Below, piece after piece: positions 6,445-14,473 of a DNA stretch of 64,000 nucleotides. The stretch comes from Paracidovorax avenae (lineage in GTDB: Bacteria > Pseudomonadota > Gammaproteobacteria > Burkholderiales > Burkholderiaceae_C). The DNA lies in NCBI RefSeq assembly GCF_040892545.1, contig NZ_CP156079.1:2949501-3013500 (forward strand). Reading direction: 5' to 3'. The translations under genes and the position numbers were made by a program. The notes below the pieces were generated by a model, which searched no databases, had not been told where the DNA came from, and saw only the letters and a list, made by a program, of their open reading frames with translations. The number at the start of each line of letters is the position of its first letter. The stretch's first letter is position 1.

Positions 6445-7623
6445 TTAATTGAAGACACCGCACACGGGTGCTTGGTACATGGTGACGATTTGGCCGGGCA
6501 GAGATCCAGATGCGACAACAATCGGTTGATTCCCATTATTGTTTACATCCGGATATTTCCGTGTGAGCGCAAGGGATGAGGTGGGTTGCGGAAACTGCTC
6601 CGTTTTCGCCAATACGTAGCTATAGCGATTGAAATTTGAATAGCACTGCCCGTTGTCGCTTATTTCAACCGAATCGCGACTCGCTTGAAAGCTACTGGCA
6701 GCATTCTGGCAGTAGGCAAAATTGAATTGAATAGCAGCAGATCCGCCGGATGCCAGTCGGCCGCCTCCCCCGCCAAATGTAGTGAAATTCGAATCTGCAC
6801 TCCCTACGGGCGCTCCCATCGTGGTGGGCGTAGCCGGAAACTTGAGTCCGGAAAAGTATTTGTAGAAGTCGCTGTAATAGGAGAGGCTTCCGCTGTAGTT
6901 ATCTGCCTGGGAGCCGTAGGGTGCAGAACTGCCGTCCGGATAGGTCCCTACGCCGCCTTGCATGTTGAGGCCAGGCGTGCCTGCCATGGCGCCAGAAGCG
7001 TAACCACCAGAACCTGGGCCATCGCCGCCACCCTTCCCTGCGATTGCAGGGTAGTCCGAGGCAGACACGGACCGCGAACCGAGTGATCCGCCACCGCCGC
7101 CACCCGTGTACCCCGCTCCTCCCCCACCACCGATCGCGAAACCGGACTTGGCGAGCCCTGCGCCTCCCCCGCCCCCAGTAACGAAGCGCAGGGTGTCGCC
7201 AACCTTCACCTTGAACACGCCGGTCACCTCAGGGGCGCGCGATCCGCCCGCCCCGCCTGGGCCGACAGCTACCTTCGCGCCGTTCAAGATGATCGCGGAC
7301 GAGCCGCCCCCACCCCCGGTGTAGCCTGCGCCACCGTCACCCCCGGCGAGCCGGTAGTACACGGTGATGTCCTTCTTGTAGTCATACCCGGGACTGACCG
7401 TGACGGTCTGATCGCCCTGGGAAGGCGTCCAGACGCACCTCTGGAGCGTAGACACGTCCTCCCCTGTTCCTCCTGCCGCCGAACCTCCGGTCCCGGCGAC
7501 TGGCGGGTAGTACACGTAGCTGGAGAGCGAGCCTGGTGTGACCACGATCGGGCCGGCCCAGGTGCATGTCGTGGCGGCGGCAACGCAGGCGAGTGCCTGC
7601 AACAGCGTTCGATGAAATTTCAT
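6445..7623 (-). CDS. Secreted glycine-rich protein (392 aa)
   Basis: A 392-residue exported protein. The N-terminus MKFHRTLLQALACVAAATTCTWA is a Sec signal peptide, cleaved after about residue 24. Residues about 90-260 hold repeated Gly-rich loops (AGYTGGGGGSSA, GGGGGAGYTGGGGG, FVTGGGGGAG), similar to glycine-rich autotransported or phage-tail adhesin folds. The C-terminal 130 residues have two cysteines and aromatic strands (FNFAYCQNAASS, DNGQCYSNFNRYSY). The start at 7623 has a GAGG site. It lies between SSB-side genes and the helicase in the ICE, so it is probably cargo or a surface adhesin, not a replication protein. No membrane anchor, LPXTG or autotransporter barrel is visible. Family unknown. 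Confidence 0.65.
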   Translation of the reverse strand: MKFHRTLLQALACVAAATTCTWAGPIVVTPGSLSSYVYYPPVAGTGGSAAGGTGEDVSTLQRCVWTPSQGDQTVTVSPGYDYKKDITVYYRLAGGDGGAGYTGGGGGSSAIILNGAKVAVGPGGAGGSRAPEVTGVFKVKVGDTLRFVTGGGGGAGLAKSGFAIGGGGGAGYTGGGGGGSLGSRSVSASDYPAIAGKGGGDGPGSGGYASGAMAGTPGLNMQGGVGTYPDGSSAPYGSQADNYSGSLSYYSDFYKYFSGLKFPATPTTMGAPVGSADSNFTTFGGGGGRLASGGSAAIQFNFAYCQNAASSFQASRDSVEISDNGQCYSNFNRYSYVLAKTEQFPQPTSSLALTRKYPDVNNNGNQPIVVASGSLPGQIVTMYQAPVCGVFN

Positions 7624-7631
7624 GAGATGCC

Positions 7632-7883
7632 TCAGCATTTGATCGCGCGGGCAGCGGCGCGCTTTTGCAGCAGCGACTGCATTGCGTTCCAAACCCGAGC
7701 GAGAAAGGTGCGCGTGAGAGGGGTGGACTCGCCAATCACGATCGGCCTTGCTTCATGTTCCGCGTCCTGCCGGAGAGATGGCCTAGCATTTGCGAGTGCG
7801 GCTATGGCGGTGAGGCGATCGGTACTGGCAAGCGGGTCGCGCAGCCATGCATCAACGCGCTGTTGGAAATCTTGCTCACTCAT
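7632..7883 (-). CDS. Small hypothetical protein (82 aa)
   Basis: An 82-residue protein, MSEQDFQQRVDAWLRDPLAST, predicted to be two helices with a basic C-terminus (LLQKRAAARAIKC). The start at 7883 is the first ATG with a plausible family-like beginning; the open frame continues upstream into the end of the SSB gene without a ribosome site, so the start is uncertain. It ends 9 bp before the Gly-rich protein gene. Function unknown. Confidence 0.45.
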   Translation of the reverse strand: MSEQDFQQRVDAWLRDPLASTDRLTAIAALANARPSLRQDAEHEARPIVIGESTPLTRTFLARVWNAMQSLLQKRAAARAIKC

Positions 7884-7956
7884 CACTTGCTTCAGTGGAT
7901 GTTCGGATGCCCAACGCTGATGCGTTGGGGCTCGGTGTTCTGACGCAGGACGCCCC

Positions 7957-8355
7957 TCAGGCAGGAACCTCACCTTCCGGCTCCGTCGCATCGCGCCGTG
8001 CCTTGAACACGATCTGCTCGATGCGCGTGAGCTGGAGTGCCACGTCCTCGGCCACCACCTTGATGACCTCTACCTCGCCGCTGTCGCCACGGGCAGTGAA
8101 TTCCCGTTCCTCGCCGATGACCAGGACGCGGGCGCCCTTCCGCAGGTGGCGAGCGACGTCGCGAGCCTTCTGGCCGTAGATCTCGACTTCGCGCCAGAAG
8201 CCGCCGACCTGCTCCACCTCGCCGTCTTCCGTCTGCCCATACCGACCGAAGTACACGCGCATCGAAGCCACCTCGAAGTCGCCGTTCCTGCCCGTGATTT
8301 GTCGAAGTTCGGGCGAGTTGGCCAAGTTGCCCTTGCCGATGAAAAGGTTCTGCAT
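7957..8355 (-). CDS. ssb: Single-stranded DNA-binding protein, ICE type
   Basis: A 132-residue OB-fold protein: MQNLFIGKGNLANSPELRQ at the N-terminus, then a FGRYGQTEDGEVEQVGGFWREVEIYGQKARDVARHL core and KGARVLVIGEEREF. These match the beta-strand pattern of SSB, although the acidic DDDIPF-type C-terminal tip is replaced by EPEGEVPA. GGAG precedes the start at 8355, which is the second of two closely spaced ATGs. Chromosomal SSBs are longer. In SPI-7-type elements an SSB sits in the same replication block next to the DUF3158 gene, as here. It should coat single strands during ICE replication or transfer. Confidence 0.8.
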   Translation of the reverse strand: MQNLFIGKGNLANSPELRQITGRNGDFEVASMRVYFGRYGQTEDGEVEQVGGFWREVEIYGQKARDVARHLRKGARVLVIGEEREFTARGDSGEVEVIKVVAEDVALQLTRIEQIVFKARRDATEPEGEVPA

Positions 8356-8422
8356 TGCATTGCTCCACGGTGCGTTGAGATTGGCGGGCACGGCTGCACC
8401 AGGTCCGTACTCGCGGTAAGGC

Positions 8423-8947
8423 CTACACCGAGATCGGTGATCTCGGAAACATGAACGGTTCTGACTGTTCCACCTGGTCACGGATGCGCTTGATCGCCTC
8501 GCGTGCGCTGAGGTGACGCGCGTTGATTTCCTGTGCGAGCCGAGACGCGGTCCGGCACCACTCGTTGAGTTGGCGTGAGCCATGGTCCAGACGCTCGGCC
8601 TCCTCCCACGGCAAGTGGCGACTGGACGATCGTTCGCGCCACCGCAGGAACATGTAGCCGCTGTGCGACCGTTGGTGGACGACCAGGTATGCGCGCAGGC
8701 CAATGACACTCTTGGACTTCGCGGCCAGTTCGCGCATGTCCAGCACGGCAGCGTCGAGGGTGGCAACTTGCTGGCGCAGGTGGGCAAGGGTGCCCCTACC
8801 CGTAAGGGCCTTTGCGTCAATCGGGTTTTGACAGGTCTGGTCCTCTGCGGCTCGTCTTGCCCACAGCACGTGGTTGACGGCATGCTCGCATCCGATGAGA
8901 TCCGTCTGCCCTTTCCCCACCGATCCTTTCATTCGCTCCCCTTTCAT
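8423..8947 (-). CDS. DUF3158-like ICE protein
   Basis: A 174-residue protein, MKGERMKGSVGKGQTDLIGCEHAV at the N-terminus. The segment VIGLRAYLVVHQRSHSGYMFLRWRERSSSRHLPW followed by a long helix resembles DUF3158-family proteins, which occur next to the TIGR03761 and SSB genes in PAPI-1/ICEclc-type elements. That placement is conserved here. The start at 8947 has GGAG upstream; an internal ATG at 8932 with GGGGAG is an alternative. No catalytic motif is known. The role is probably in element replication or maintenance, inferred from synteny. The family name is from memory and moderately certain. Confidence 0.6.
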   Translation of the reverse strand: MKGERMKGSVGKGQTDLIGCEHAVNHVLWARRAAEDQTCQNPIDAKALTGRGTLAHLRQQVATLDAAVLDMRELAAKSKSVIGLRAYLVVHQRSHSGYMFLRWRERSSSRHLPWEEAERLDHGSRQLNEWCRTASRLAQEINARHLSAREAIKRIRDQVEQSEPFMFPRSPISV

Positions 8948-8977
8948 GACCGCTGCTCCATGCTCATGCGCGATGCT

Positions 8978-10105
8978 TCAGGAGGTGACTGCGGCATCCT
9001 CGGCCGGAGCAGACGTTGCCCCAGCTTCGAGCTCGGCTTGTTCAGCAGCTTCAAGTTGCTCGCCGACTTGCTTCAGCACCGCCTGCTCTGCTTCGCTCAG
9101 CGAGTAGCGACGACGGGAATGCGACGGGGAGATGGTGGCCTTGTAGACCGCCGCGGGGACGGGTCCGAAGGTGGACACCGCGAACTGCAGTCGCTTTGCC
9201 GCATCCTCGTCACTGCTGACCCAGTCGCTGCGGTTCAGCGCACGAATCTCCGGGCGGCTGAGCCAGCGATCGAAGCGCGCGGTTCCGTAGAAAACGTTCA
9301 GGATCGCCCGCTGGGCTTTCCGGAGGATTTCGCGGACCTCGTCGTCGGAGAGCAGGTTCTTGCGCTGCAGCGTCTTCTGCAGCCGTACATAGTGGTCGTA
9401 ATCCACCATCAGCATCGAAATGGCGTACCCATAAGGACTGCGAAAACCCAGGTTCACAGTCATCGGGCTGGACGACGAAAGGACGGCAAGCACCAGGCCA
9501 CGCTTGCGCTGCTGATCCAGCATGTCCTCGGCCTTGACGATCGCGGCCTGGAGATGCTTGTGGACCTCGTTGATCCCATGTTCATGCCGAAGCAGCGCCC
9601 ACTCCGCGTACGGGTTGTCGTTGCCCGTCAGCATCCACAGGTTGCGAAGGCACGAGGCGACCCGCTTGCCGCCGATGATGGGGTTGATCCGGTTGGCGGC
9701 ATCCCTGCTACGACCGAGGAACATCCGGTACGCCTCAATCGTGTGGATCGTCATCTGGTCCAGCCCGTCATCTACCAGACCACCGATGGCGTCAAGTCCC
9801 GCAGCCTCCGATCGGGTGGCCACGACGTCTGCACCGCGCTGCGCATCTCGCTCGCTCTGCATCTGCTGCAGCCGCTCCCGACGCTCCTCCAGTTCGGCGT
9901 ATCGGTCGAACAGAGGGTCGTCTGGCGATGCCCCAGCCGCGATGTACTCGGCCAGCACCTGCTCTTCGCGGCGGATCGAATAGCCGTCAGAAAACGGAGA
10001 GTCGGGCTCCTTCTCAAATGCCAGCGTGGGCTTCAGTAATGCGGCCAAGCCTTCAGGAGCGAAGTTGGGCGTGTGATCTGTGGCGGGTTTCTTTGCCGTT
10101 GCCAT
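8978..10105 (-). CDS. TIGR03761-type integrating conjugative element protein
   Basis: A 375-residue protein resembling the TIGR03761 (PFL_4669-like) family. Typical segments include TIHTIEAYRMFLGRSRDAANRINPIIGGKRVASCLRNLW, then NPYAEWALLRHEHGI and GYAISMLMVDYDHYVR; the C-terminal third is charged and Ala/Glu rich. The start at 10105 has an AAGGAG site. It lies between a winged-helix gene and the DUF3158-like gene, matching the order in related elements. No enzyme motif is visible. The family is a marker of this ICE type, and its molecular role is not established to my knowledge. Confidence 0.7.
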   Translation of the reverse strand: MATAKKPATDHTPNFAPEGLAALLKPTLAFEKEPDSPFSDGYSIRREEQVLAEYIAAGASPDDPLFDRYAELEERRERLQQMQSERDAQRGADVVATRSEAAGLDAIGGLVDDGLDQMTIHTIEAYRMFLGRSRDAANRINPIIGGKRVASCLRNLWMLTGNDNPYAEWALLRHEHGINEVHKHLQAAIVKAEDMLDQQRKRGLVLAVLSSSSPMTVNLGFRSPYGYAISMLMVDYDHYVRLQKTLQRKNLLSDDEVREILRKAQRAILNVFYGTARFDRWLSRPEIRALNRSDWVSSDEDAAKRLQFAVSTFGPVPAAVYKATISPSHSRRRYSLSEAEQAVLKQVGEQLEAAEQAELEAGATSAPAEDAAVTS

Positions 10106-10129
10106 GATGGTTCTCCTTGCGTTTTGCGA

Positions 10130-10588
10130 TCAGTGTTTTGTGGGCTCGGACGAGGACGCCGCCGTCCCTGAACCGGAGTGGTCATTTACCGAATCGGCGG
10201 ACGAAAATTCGTTTGGGGAACTGACACCATCGGAATCAGCAGCCCAGACTTCCAGGAATGCAAATCTCTTCTGGCTCAACGCCGGCAATCGTTCTGGCAA
10301 GGGCTGGCGTAGGAACTCGAGTACGGCGTTTCGATCGACGGTAATGAGAGTCTTTGTGTTCTTGTGCACCCTCGTCGAAATTAGCCCCATCTCGCGCAGA
10401 TGATCGAAGGCCCGATGGGCCGTCTTAGGCGACAGCGTTCCGCAGAGTTGCTCGCTCGCCATTCGCCAAACGGTTGACTCGTGCTCTCGCGAGTCGGCTT
10501 CCTCTTTAAGCAATACCCATAGCACAGCGGCATCCGCGTAGTTTTGGAATCGCTGCACAAGCTGAGCGAAAAGTAGATTACCTGTCAT
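10130..10588 (-). CDS. Winged-helix protein next to iterons (152 aa)
   Basis: A 152-residue protein with an N-terminal winged-helix fold: AVLWVLLKEEADSREHESTVW, then SPKTAHRAFDHLREMGLISTR and the wing-like NTKTLITVDRNAVLEF. The pattern (choose-helix, recognition helix, MGLI turn) is like replisome-organiser and plasmid Rep winged helices. The last 45 residues are Ser-rich and acidic. Start 10588 has a GGGAT-type site. It lies directly downstream of four 36-bp repeats (10732-10875), so it is the best candidate for an iteron-binding initiator or a repressor of its own gene. That role is inference. Confidence 0.6.
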   Translation of the reverse strand: MTGNLLFAQLVQRFQNYADAAVLWVLLKEEADSREHESTVWRMASEQLCGTLSPKTAHRAFDHLREMGLISTRVHKNTKTLITVDRNAVLEFLRQPLPERLPALSQKRFAFLEVWAADSDGVSSPNEFSSADSVNDHSGSGTAASSSEPTKH

Positions 10589-10731
10589 AGGGGATCCCTG
10601 ATTAGTTCTATTGCAATGAAAAACCCGAATTGGCTAGCCGGTCGCGGCGCTCCGTGCGGAGGACGTTCGAAATGCAAGTGGGGACAAGCAGTCTTTGATT
10701 GCTCCAAGCACACCTCGCATCGCGCGACATG

Positions 10732-10875
10732 TGTGTCTTTCCGACATACGTGGTAAGGCTTACGGCGTGTGTCTTTCTGACATACGCGGTCCCAGGGACC
10801 ACGTGTGTCGTTTTGACATACGTGGTAAGGCTTACTGCGTGTGTCGTTTTGACATACGTGGAGAAGGACAACTCG
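10732..10875. repeat. Four tandem 36-bp direct repeats (iteron-like)
   Basis: Copies at 10732-10767, 10768-10803, 10804-10839 and 10840-10875 are exactly in register. Each has a conserved part beginning TGTGTC, then TTT/GTTT, then GACATACG and (T/C)GG, and a variable end. In copies 1 and 3 the end contains GTAAGGCTTAC, in copy 2 GGTCCCAGGGACC, both palindromes. A degenerate fifth half-copy begins at 10876 (TGTGCC). It lies in the 470-bp gene-free stretch 10589-11060 between two replication-type genes; the remainder of that stretch shows only GTCACG/CGTGAC and no gene. Confidence 0.85.
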
Positions 10876-11060
10876 TGTGCCTCTGCGGGTCACGCCGTGA
10901 CGCACACCGCCGGCAGCCTGCAGGCCCCGGGCTATGGACTCGCCACGCGAGCCACGGTGGAACACTCCCGGGCAAGCGTTTTGGCGCAACTTCGAATCCG
11001 CAGTCCGACTCAGGACGCGGGCATTCCACGTGACAGCAGGAGCGCAGCTCAGCACGCGAT

Positions 11061-12767
11061 TCACTTCGCTCTCCTGGAGAATCGGCCGCCACGCATTTCG
11101 TTGGTCAGCAGTCGAAGCTTTTCGCGCTCGGCGGCAGCGCGTGCTGCGGCGGCGGGATCGACGGGCATCTCGCGCCCGGCCGGTGCCGAAGGACGAAGGG
11201 ACGGCCTCTCGGCCCTCTCCCGCAGCTTTGCCTGCATGCGTCGGTCCATCGCTACCTGCTCGGCGTGGGCGAAGACAACAGGCCCTTCGGCCATGCGTTG
11301 CACCAGGCCGCTGACCCATCCAACGGGGCTCTTGATCGGCGTATGGCCGCTCATCCGGCCGGCGAGCTCATCCAGCACCAACTGGCGATGTTCGACGTCC
11401 ACACGGGCGAGCAGTTGCTGGATGCCCTCCACCTGCGCAATGGAGAGCGCTTCCGGGAAAACCAGGCCGTCCGGGTTCGTTCCTTTGGCTGCAGTGCTTT
11501 CCGATCCACTACTACTACCGGTAGTAGTAGTTTGTAATGAATCCCCTTGTATATAGGTTGCAGGAAAGGGCAAAACTTGGATGCAGGTTTCGGCACTCTC
11601 GCGAGCCTCAAGTTTGCAGGAAACGGCATTCCTTGCCCGTACCGGTGGCACCTCCAGTGACGGCCAGAATTCCCGCCGTAAGTGCTTGTCGCTTTTGGGT
11701 TTTTCGCTAGCGTTGATCGCCGGGACCTCACCTACGACAGGCTGCGCAACTTGTCGAAATCCGACAACCTCGGGCAGATCGCCGGCCGCCATGATCGACA
11801 TCAGCAAATCTCGGGGACGCGCGGCCGGAACGGGCCGATTTCTTTCCTGTAGGCCAAGGGGAAGTTGCCTAAACGTCGCAGCCAACCCGGACAGGTCGAT
11901 TCGCGCTTGTGGCTTCTGTGTGGCCCGAACACCTCTGTCCTTGGCCAAAGGCTGCGTACCGTCCGCGCCCGGTCTTGGAGGCTCGGCCGGTCGCGCTAGT
12001 CCTTTGAGAGGCTTGATGCTCTGGCCGCGAAGACACATGAGCACCGCGTCGAGATTGACGCGGACAAGGCCGCCGGCTGGACCTGTTTCCTGGATGAACC
12101 CGGCCTTTTTTAGCCGCAGTCGCGCGTTCCGCTGGACCTTTGGACCGAGGCACAATGCGCGGCTGATGTCGTCCTGACCCGCTTCGACGCATCCGTTGCT
12201 CAGTTGGCCACGGAGGACTGCCGCGCGATGCCATTGCAGCAGAAGAGACAGGTACAGCCCTGCCCCGACACTGCCAGCGATGTCAGCAAGCGGCTTGTAG
12301 TAGTTGTGGTATTCGCGAAACCAGCTTGCGACGGTGTCCCATGTTGGAACGCCATCGTCTCCAGAGCGCGCCAGCGCTTTGGCCAGGGCCGAGACGTTGA
12401 GGCGGAAGTGCATGACCGCGGGCCGGCCAACCAGCATTTCTTCCAGCACGCCCGACTCGGTCAGCGCCTGTCGAACCGTGGTCTGCTCTGTTCTGCTGAT
12501 GCCGATGGCAGCCTGCCACTGCTGGATCGACATGTTGAACCAGCCACTACGCTGCGGGTGATTGCGTAGGCTGTGCCGTGTCCAGTACAGCGCCATCCCG
12601 ACGAAGACAGCGGCCTTATGACCGAACTTTTCGGCCAGCGTCGGATGGAACGGGACGTAGCCGCGCTCGTCCAGGTGAAGAAGGATTTGCTCCTGGACAG
12701 AGGGCCCGGCGTCCTCGCGCGGAGGGCTCGTTGCCGCGGGCGGTTGAAGTAATGGAGTAGCTCGCAC
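11061..12767 (-). CDS. STY4528-like ICE replication protein
   Basis: A 568-residue protein resembling the STY4528 family of pathogenicity-island replication proteins. The N-terminal half reads VQEQILLHLDERGYVPFHPTL and FVGMALYWTRHSLRNHPQ, then a helix-turn-helix-like ISRTEQTTVRQALTESGVLEE. The C-terminal third has SGHTPIKSPVGWVSGLVQRM, typical of the family. Start is GTG at 12767 with a GAGGTG ribosome site; upstream ATGs lie in the next gene. The middle (residues 250-420) is a long Pro/Arg linker containing the 24-bp DNA palindrome at 11508-11531, encoding TTTTGSSS. The most likely replication initiator of the ICE, based on family knowledge. Confidence 0.7.
   Translation of the reverse strand: MRATPLLQPPAATSPPREDAGPSVQEQILLHLDERGYVPFHPTLAEKFGHKAAVFVGMALYWTRHSLRNHPQRSGWFNMSIQQWQAAIGISRTEQTTVRQALTESGVLEEMLVGRPAVMHFRLNVSALAKALARSGDDGVPTWDTVASWFREYHNYYKPLADIAGSVGAGLYLSLLLQWHRAAVLRGQLSNGCVEAGQDDISRALCLGPKVQRNARLRLKKAGFIQETGPAGGLVRVNLDAVLMCLRGQSIKPLKGLARPAEPPRPGADGTQPLAKDRGVRATQKPQARIDLSGLAATFRQLPLGLQERNRPVPAARPRDLLMSIMAAGDLPEVVGFRQVAQPVVGEVPAINASEKPKSDKHLRREFWPSLEVPPVRARNAVSCKLEARESAETCIQVLPFPATYIQGDSLQTTTTGSSSGSESTAAKGTNPDGLVFPEALSIAQVEGIQQLLARVDVEHRQLVLDELAGRMSGHTPIKSPVGWVSGLVQRMAEGPVVFAHAEQVAMDRRMQAKLRERAERPSLRPSAPAGREMPVDPAAAARAAAEREKLRLLTNEMRGGRFSRRAK
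11508..11531. repeat. Perfect 24-bp palindrome inside the replication gene
   Basis: ACTACTACTACC followed by its exact reverse complement GGTAGTAGTAGT. It is in frame and encodes the Thr-Thr-Thr-Thr-Gly-Ser-Ser-Ser run in a linker. A perfect no-spacer palindrome of this length is unusual in coding sequence and also consists of triplet repeats. Confidence 0.8.
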
Positions 12768-12785
12768 CAGGTCCCACCTCGCCCG

Positions 12786-13253
12786 TCATGGCCGATTTGC
12801 CGTTGTCGCTGCCTCGGCATCGCTCGCGGAAGCATCGCTTCGGCTCACACGCAATGCGTCCGCGAGCGGCTGCGCTTGTCGCATGAGCAGATCGAGCAAG
12901 CGGCCCGTATTCAGCGTGTACTGGATCGCCCTGCCCTGGCCCCCAACCTCTGAAAGGATCTCCATCTGCACCAGCACCTTGCGACAGGTCTGCTGCTGCG
13001 CGCGGGTGATACCTGTGTCGCGCTCGCATTCGGCCGACGTCATGTCGATGACCACCAGGCCATTCTTGGAAGCGCCCTGTTCCCATGCCTTGGCTTTTTC
13101 CAAGGCATAGGTCAGCCAAAGCGCACACAGAACATTTCCGGTTAAATCGATAAATGCCCGATGTATGGTCACCGGCGCTTGCCCAACCCATTCGAGTAGC
13201 ATTGCGGAAAGCATTTCGTTGTGTGGCCTGGCCAGATTATGGTTCGTGTGCAT
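12786..13253 (-). CDS. Predicted winged-helix ICE protein (155 aa)
   Basis: A 155-residue protein. ALWLTYALEKAKAWEQGASKNGLVV and TSAECERDTGITRAQQQTCRKVLVQMEILSEV look like the helix-turn-helix of a winged-helix DNA-binding domain, followed by an IQYTLNTGRLLDLL helix. The C-terminus is Ser/Ala rich. It lies 18 bp upstream of the STY4528-like gene, so it is probably co-transcribed. A replication or regulatory role in the element is inferred from context only. Confidence 0.55.
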   Translation of the reverse strand: MHTNHNLARPHNEMLSAMLLEWVGQAPVTIHRAFIDLTGNVLCALWLTYALEKAKAWEQGASKNGLVVIDMTSAECERDTGITRAQQQTCRKVLVQMEILSEVGGQGRAIQYTLNTGRLLDLLMRQAQPLADALRVSRSDASASDAEAATTANRP

Positions 13254-13313
13254 GGCGATTCTTTTCTAAGGATCGAATTTGGGTGGGGACTGTCAGCGAT
13301 TTATCCGCCGAAC

Positions 13314-13556
13314 CTACTTGCGATATTTCTTACAAACGTAGACCAGGCATGCGAGCAGCGCGGTCGTTCCGAGAATAAAAATTGCCAGGGCAACGAACCT
13401 GATGGCAGGCAAGATATCTGCGGGCAACTCACCACGCTCCACATAAATGGAAGCGAAGTAAGCCACACATAGCCCAACAAACATCGTCGCCGCGATGACA
13501 AAGGCACCCAGTGCTTCCGCGGGCCACCGCGCATTATTGCTATTCCCGATTTTCAT
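13314..13556 (-). CDS. Small two-helix membrane protein (80 aa)
   Basis: An 80-residue protein, MKIGNSNNARWPAEALGAFV, with two predicted transmembrane helices: GAFVIAATMFVGLCVAYFASI and FVALAIFILGTTALLACLVYVC. It ends in a basic tail KKYRK. The start at 13556 has an AAGG site and overlaps the preceding gene by 17 bp. Local base composition is lower in GC than most of the window. Function unknown. Confidence 0.5.
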   Translation of the reverse strand: MKIGNSNNARWPAEALGAFVIAATMFVGLCVAYFASIYVERGELPADILPAIRFVALAIFILGTTALLACLVYVCKKYRK

Positions 13557-13821
13557 TGCGCTGCCTTTCAGCAAGTTCGCGGCTGAGCTCATCAAGATTC
13601 TGTCTATGGAGCGCGAACCATGCGCGGCGGGCTATGCCCTCCAGGCGGTCGGCCTCGACCTTCGCCGCGCAGACAATCACCGAAACTTCGCTCCTTCGAT
13701 CGCTGCCTGCACCCATATACTCATCGAATAGCGAGAAATGGCGATTTTTTGCCACCACCCAAGCGTTAAATTCATCCGGAACGCTTTCAGGTGCATCAAT
13801 GAGGAAATAATCAACTGCCAT
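13540..13821 (-). CDS. Hypothetical ICE protein (93 aa)
   Basis: A 93-residue protein, MAVDYFLIDAPESVPDEFNAWVV, followed by a charged helical C-terminus (LDELSRELAERQRNENRE). It lies 8 bp after the DUF2857-like gene and overlaps the next gene by 17 bp, so it belongs to the parA-parB operon. No family recognised. No clear ribosome site, so translational coupling with the upstream gene is likely. Confidence 0.5.
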   Translation of the reverse strand: MAVDYFLIDAPESVPDEFNAWVVAKNRHFSLFDEYMGAGSDRRSEVSVIVCAAKVEADRLEGIARRAWFALHRQNLDELSRELAERQRNENRE

Positions 13822-13828
13822 AAATCGT

Positions 13829-14458
13829 TTATGCCGCGGTTTGGGGCTCGCCTGGGCGCCTGGCTCGGCACGAAACTACGTCACCTCGTTCAAATTCGCG
13901 GATTGTCGAGTACAGCGTATCGATCGAATATTCCGAAAATTTCAAATGAAGCTTGTATAGTCGATCGCGGAGAGATGTCATGCCAGAGCCGGCGCGCGAT
14001 ATCTCGTACCACTCGCGGTGGATCTCATCCCGCACACTCAGATCCCGTGGGAGCCTAGTCCGCCCGCCGGCACCTCCGCCGACCAATATGTCTCGAAGCT
14101 TCCGAATCTCTGTCGCGGATTTGCTAAAGAGTCGCGCTACCAAAGGCTGCGAAGCACCATTTTTAATGAAATATTCGCAGAGTTCGCTATCACGGCGCTG
14201 ACGATCGATTCCGTTGAGATGCTGACGCATCTCAATGGGGGAGAAGCTGACTCGCCACTCCCGCATGCGAGCCGCCAAATCAAGAAGATCGCGAGAGGAA
14301 CGACGCCTTAATCCATCAATGAGTTCAGCATCGCAACCGTGCTCGAGGAGTTGCACCAAGCCATCTTCTGTCTCGATCAGACGGACCAACTCAGTCAGCA
14401 GTAGATAATTGAGCTGGTCGTTGGCCCTAAACTCAATAGGCAATCTGCGATTAATCAT
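13829..14458 (-). CDS. DUF2857-like ICE protein
   Basis: A 209-residue protein, MINRRLPIEFRANDQLNYLLLTELVRLIE. It resembles the DUF2857 (STY4526-like) family that follows parB in SPI-7-type elements. An apparent helix-turn-helix SQPLVARLFSKSATEIRKLRDIL and the RDEIHREWYEIS segment support a DNA-associated role. It lies 15 bp after the parB stop. Start 14458 has no strong ribosome site. Family assignment is moderate; function unknown. Confidence 0.6.
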   Translation of the reverse strand: MINRRLPIEFRANDQLNYLLLTELVRLIETEDGLVQLLEHGCDAELIDGLRRRSSRDLLDLAARMREWRVSFSPIEMRQHLNGIDRQRRDSELCEYFIKNGASQPLVARLFSKSATEIRKLRDILVGGGAGGRTRLPRDLSVRDEIHREWYEISRAGSGMTSLRDRLYKLHLKFSEYSIDTLYSTIREFERGDVVSCRARRPGEPQTAA

Positions 14459-14473
14459 ATGAACACCGAAAAA

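Noticed and set aside
10732..10875. Repeats as a CRISPR array
   Set aside because: Spacers are of constant short length and themselves similar or palindromic, there is no leader and no cas gene. The 36-bp step and location fit iterons. Coding frames across the repeats give 12-residue repeats by necessity and lack starts with ribosome sites.
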